Below, in pieces: positions 63,057 through 64,000 of a DNA stretch of 64,000 nt (position 1 is its first letter; every line of letters begins with the position of its first letter). The stretch is from assembly GCA_963724625.1 (NCBI GenBank), contig CAVRVO010000029.1:124001-188000 (forward strand), given 5' to 3'. The notes beneath the pieces are model-generated. The model was given only the letters and a program-made list of their open reading frames with translations. It made no database searches and had not been told where the DNA came from. The translations under genes and the position numbers were made by a program. The DNA is from DATBVX01 sp963724625 (lineage in GTDB: Bacteria; Pseudomonadota; Gammaproteobacteria; Steroidobacterales; Steroidobacteraceae).

Positions 63057-63701
63057 CTACTCCCACTCCTTGATGACGAATTCGGGTTGCATCTTGCGCA
63101 CCCGGTCGCTGATCTTGAGCTCGACATACTTGGCGCCGATGCTCTTTTCGAACTTGACCGTCGCACCCCGCTTGTAGTCGCGCTCGTGCGTGCCCTTGCC
63201 GGTGAAGAAAGCGACCAGTTCGTGCTTTCCGACCTTGAGATTGCCGAGATACACGCGGTGCACGCCACCGCGCATCAGCGCCTCGGCTTCGCGTTGCGTG
63301 TAAAGATAGTTGGCCACTTCATCGTCATCAATCTTGAGGGTCACGGAATCGACGGCAAAAAAATCTCCGACATCGAGGGAGACAAAAACCGCGATCTGCG
63401 TATTGGCTGGGAACAGCAGCTCTTCTTCGAGCACGAACAGATCCTTGTTGAGCTCAATGACCTCGGTCTTGAGCCCCTGCACTTCCTGATCGAGGCTCTT
63501 GAAATCACCCGGTGCGGCGCCCTCGGCCGAAGCAGCAGGCGGCGGCGTAGCAGGCAGGTTCGCGGCCGGCGCTGCATCGTCGGCCGATGCAGCTGCGCAC
63601 ATCAGTACCAACGACGCGACGCTGACGCGCCACAGCCGCGTCAGGTGCTGCACTCCGCGTACTCGGCGTAAAGAATCATTGCGCGATCGCACTTCCGGCA
63701 C
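63057..63701 (-). CDS. Exported hypothetical protein, first gene of the AgmX operon
   Basis: The 214-residue protein has a hydrophobic N-terminal segment (VSVASLVLMCAAASA), a Pro/Ala linker, a coiled-coil stretch (FKSLDQEVQGLKTEVIELN) and a C-terminal beta-rich domain (AVFVSLDVGDFFAVDSVTLKI-like, HRVYLGNLKVGKHELVAFF, KRGATVKFEKSIGAKYVEL) that has the pattern of a PEGA or Ig-like fold. The signal peptide would sit better with the GTG at 63653, which lies in the same frame. No function is known. It follows the redoxin gene by 38 bp and the next gene by 3 bp. Confidence 0.75.
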   Translation of the reverse strand: MPEVRSRNDSLRRVRGVQHLTRLWRVSVASLVLMCAAASADDAAPAANLPATPPPAASAEGAAPGDFKSLDQEVQGLKTEVIELNKDLFVLEEELLFPANTQIAVFVSLDVGDFFAVDSVTLKIDDDEVANYLYTQREAEALMRGGVHRVYLGNLKVGKHELVAFFTGKGTHERDYKRGATVKFEKSIGAKYVELKISDRVRKMQPEFVIKEWE

Positions 63702-63739
63702 CTCATCGATGAGATTTCAGGACTGTTGCAAGGCAGTGT

Positions 63740-64000
63740 CTACTCGTTCAGGAGACGGCGCAGTTCCGCTACGTAGGGCTGTTCCTTGCCCACCTGGTAG
63801 TCGTTGTGCACGTATCGCACGACACCGGAACGATCGATGAGCACGCTCATCGGCAGCTCGCCCAGGCGGTACTTGGGGGCGACGCTCTTGTCAGGATCGA
63901 GCATCATCGGATAAGTCACGTTGAGCGCACGCGCCAGATCAAGAGCGCGTGCAACGTCGTCATCGACGTTGATGCCGAGTACCACGAACCCGGCGCTGCG
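63740..64000 (-). CDS. Thioredoxin-like redoxin (AhpC/TSA or TlpA type), C-terminal part
   Basis: The gene runs off the right edge; 86 residues and the stop are visible. GFVVLGINVDDDVARALDLA, NVTYPMMLDPDKSVAPKYRL and GELPMSVLIDRSGVVRYVHN are typical of the C-terminal half of TlpA/ResA-type redoxins, with the cis-proline in ELPMS. The CxxC or peroxidatic Cys region is outside the window. It lies 38 bp upstream of the operon's first gene on the same strand, so it may be cotranscribed and serve in periplasmic disulfide handling. Confidence 0.85.
   Translation of the reverse strand, partial: RSAGFVVLGINVDDDVARALDLARALNVTYPMMLDPDKSVAPKYRLGELPMSVLIDRSGVVRYVHNDYQVGKEQPYVAELRRLLNE

Noticed and set aside
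62181..63671. 496-residue open frame opposite the 631- and 214-residue operon genes
   Set aside because: It crosses two real genes on the other strand and has no domain pattern.

Overview
The window is GC-rich, densely coded DNA from a Gram-negative bacterium. The mix of genes fits a gammaproteobacterium of the Nevskiales/Steroidobacterales/Xanthomonadales type: a TonB-dependent receptor, M13 and S8 exported peptidases, two RND efflux systems, LytS/LytT-type two-component genes, imuA-imuB-dnaE2 and an AgmX/ExbB/ExbD operon. The genus cannot be fixed from the sequence alone. There is no rRNA, tRNA, CRISPR array, prophage or transposase gene.

Layout. 0-5.8 kb: end of a biotin-dependent carboxyltransferase gene, a HAD phosphatase, an M13 peptidase, a degenerate HtrA-like PDZ protein and a frameshifted AraC regulator. 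6-11.5 kb: a LytT/LytS two-component pair, a metallo-beta-lactamase-fold hydrolase, a CAP-domain protein and a DUF2891 protein. 11.8-16.1 kb: first RND pump (adaptor, then permease). 16.1-24.1 kb: a Tat-exported Gfo/Idh/MocA oxidoreductase, an Ig/FN3 protein, a TonB-dependent receptor with a clear terminator, and a DPP III-like metallopeptidase. 24.4-28.1 kb: PAS-GAF histidine kinase, NarL-type regulator and a second PAS histidine kinase. 28.1-31.5 kb: minus-strand operon of S-formylglutathione hydrolase, zinc alcohol dehydrogenase and a Tat-exported M20-family protein. 31.6-37.3 kb: a coiled-coil membrane protein, an EamA transporter, an S8 peptidase, a YedK/HMCES-type SRAP protein and an SDR. 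37.4-42.8 kb: the SOS mutagenesis cassette imuA-imuB-dnaE2 behind LexA boxes. 43.3-47.5 kb: second RND pump (permease, then adaptor). 48.1-53.8 kb: ppc, unusual stem-loop repeats, a ribbon-helix-helix protein with its partner, and a KefB/KefC-type antiporter. 53.8-63.7 kb: a tight minus-strand operon coding for a TolQR/ExbBD-type motor, an AgmX/TonB-like transducer and several TPR and exported proteins, followed by a cut-off redoxin.

Three things stand out. (1) The 54.2-63.7 kb operon has the composition of an energised trans-envelope machine related to the Agl/Glt apparatus. (2) Two adjacent stem-loop repeats upstream of ppc share a 49-bp core and outer ends, yet their middle stems differ in sequence while staying self-complementary. 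Other long inverted repeats lie at 24.1 kb and 47.9 kb. (3) Six otherwise well-conserved genes carry seven frameshifts, and every one is in the +1 direction. This points either to systematic insertion errors in the assembly or to a real +1 mutational bias, and it should be settled before any of these genes is called a pseudogene.
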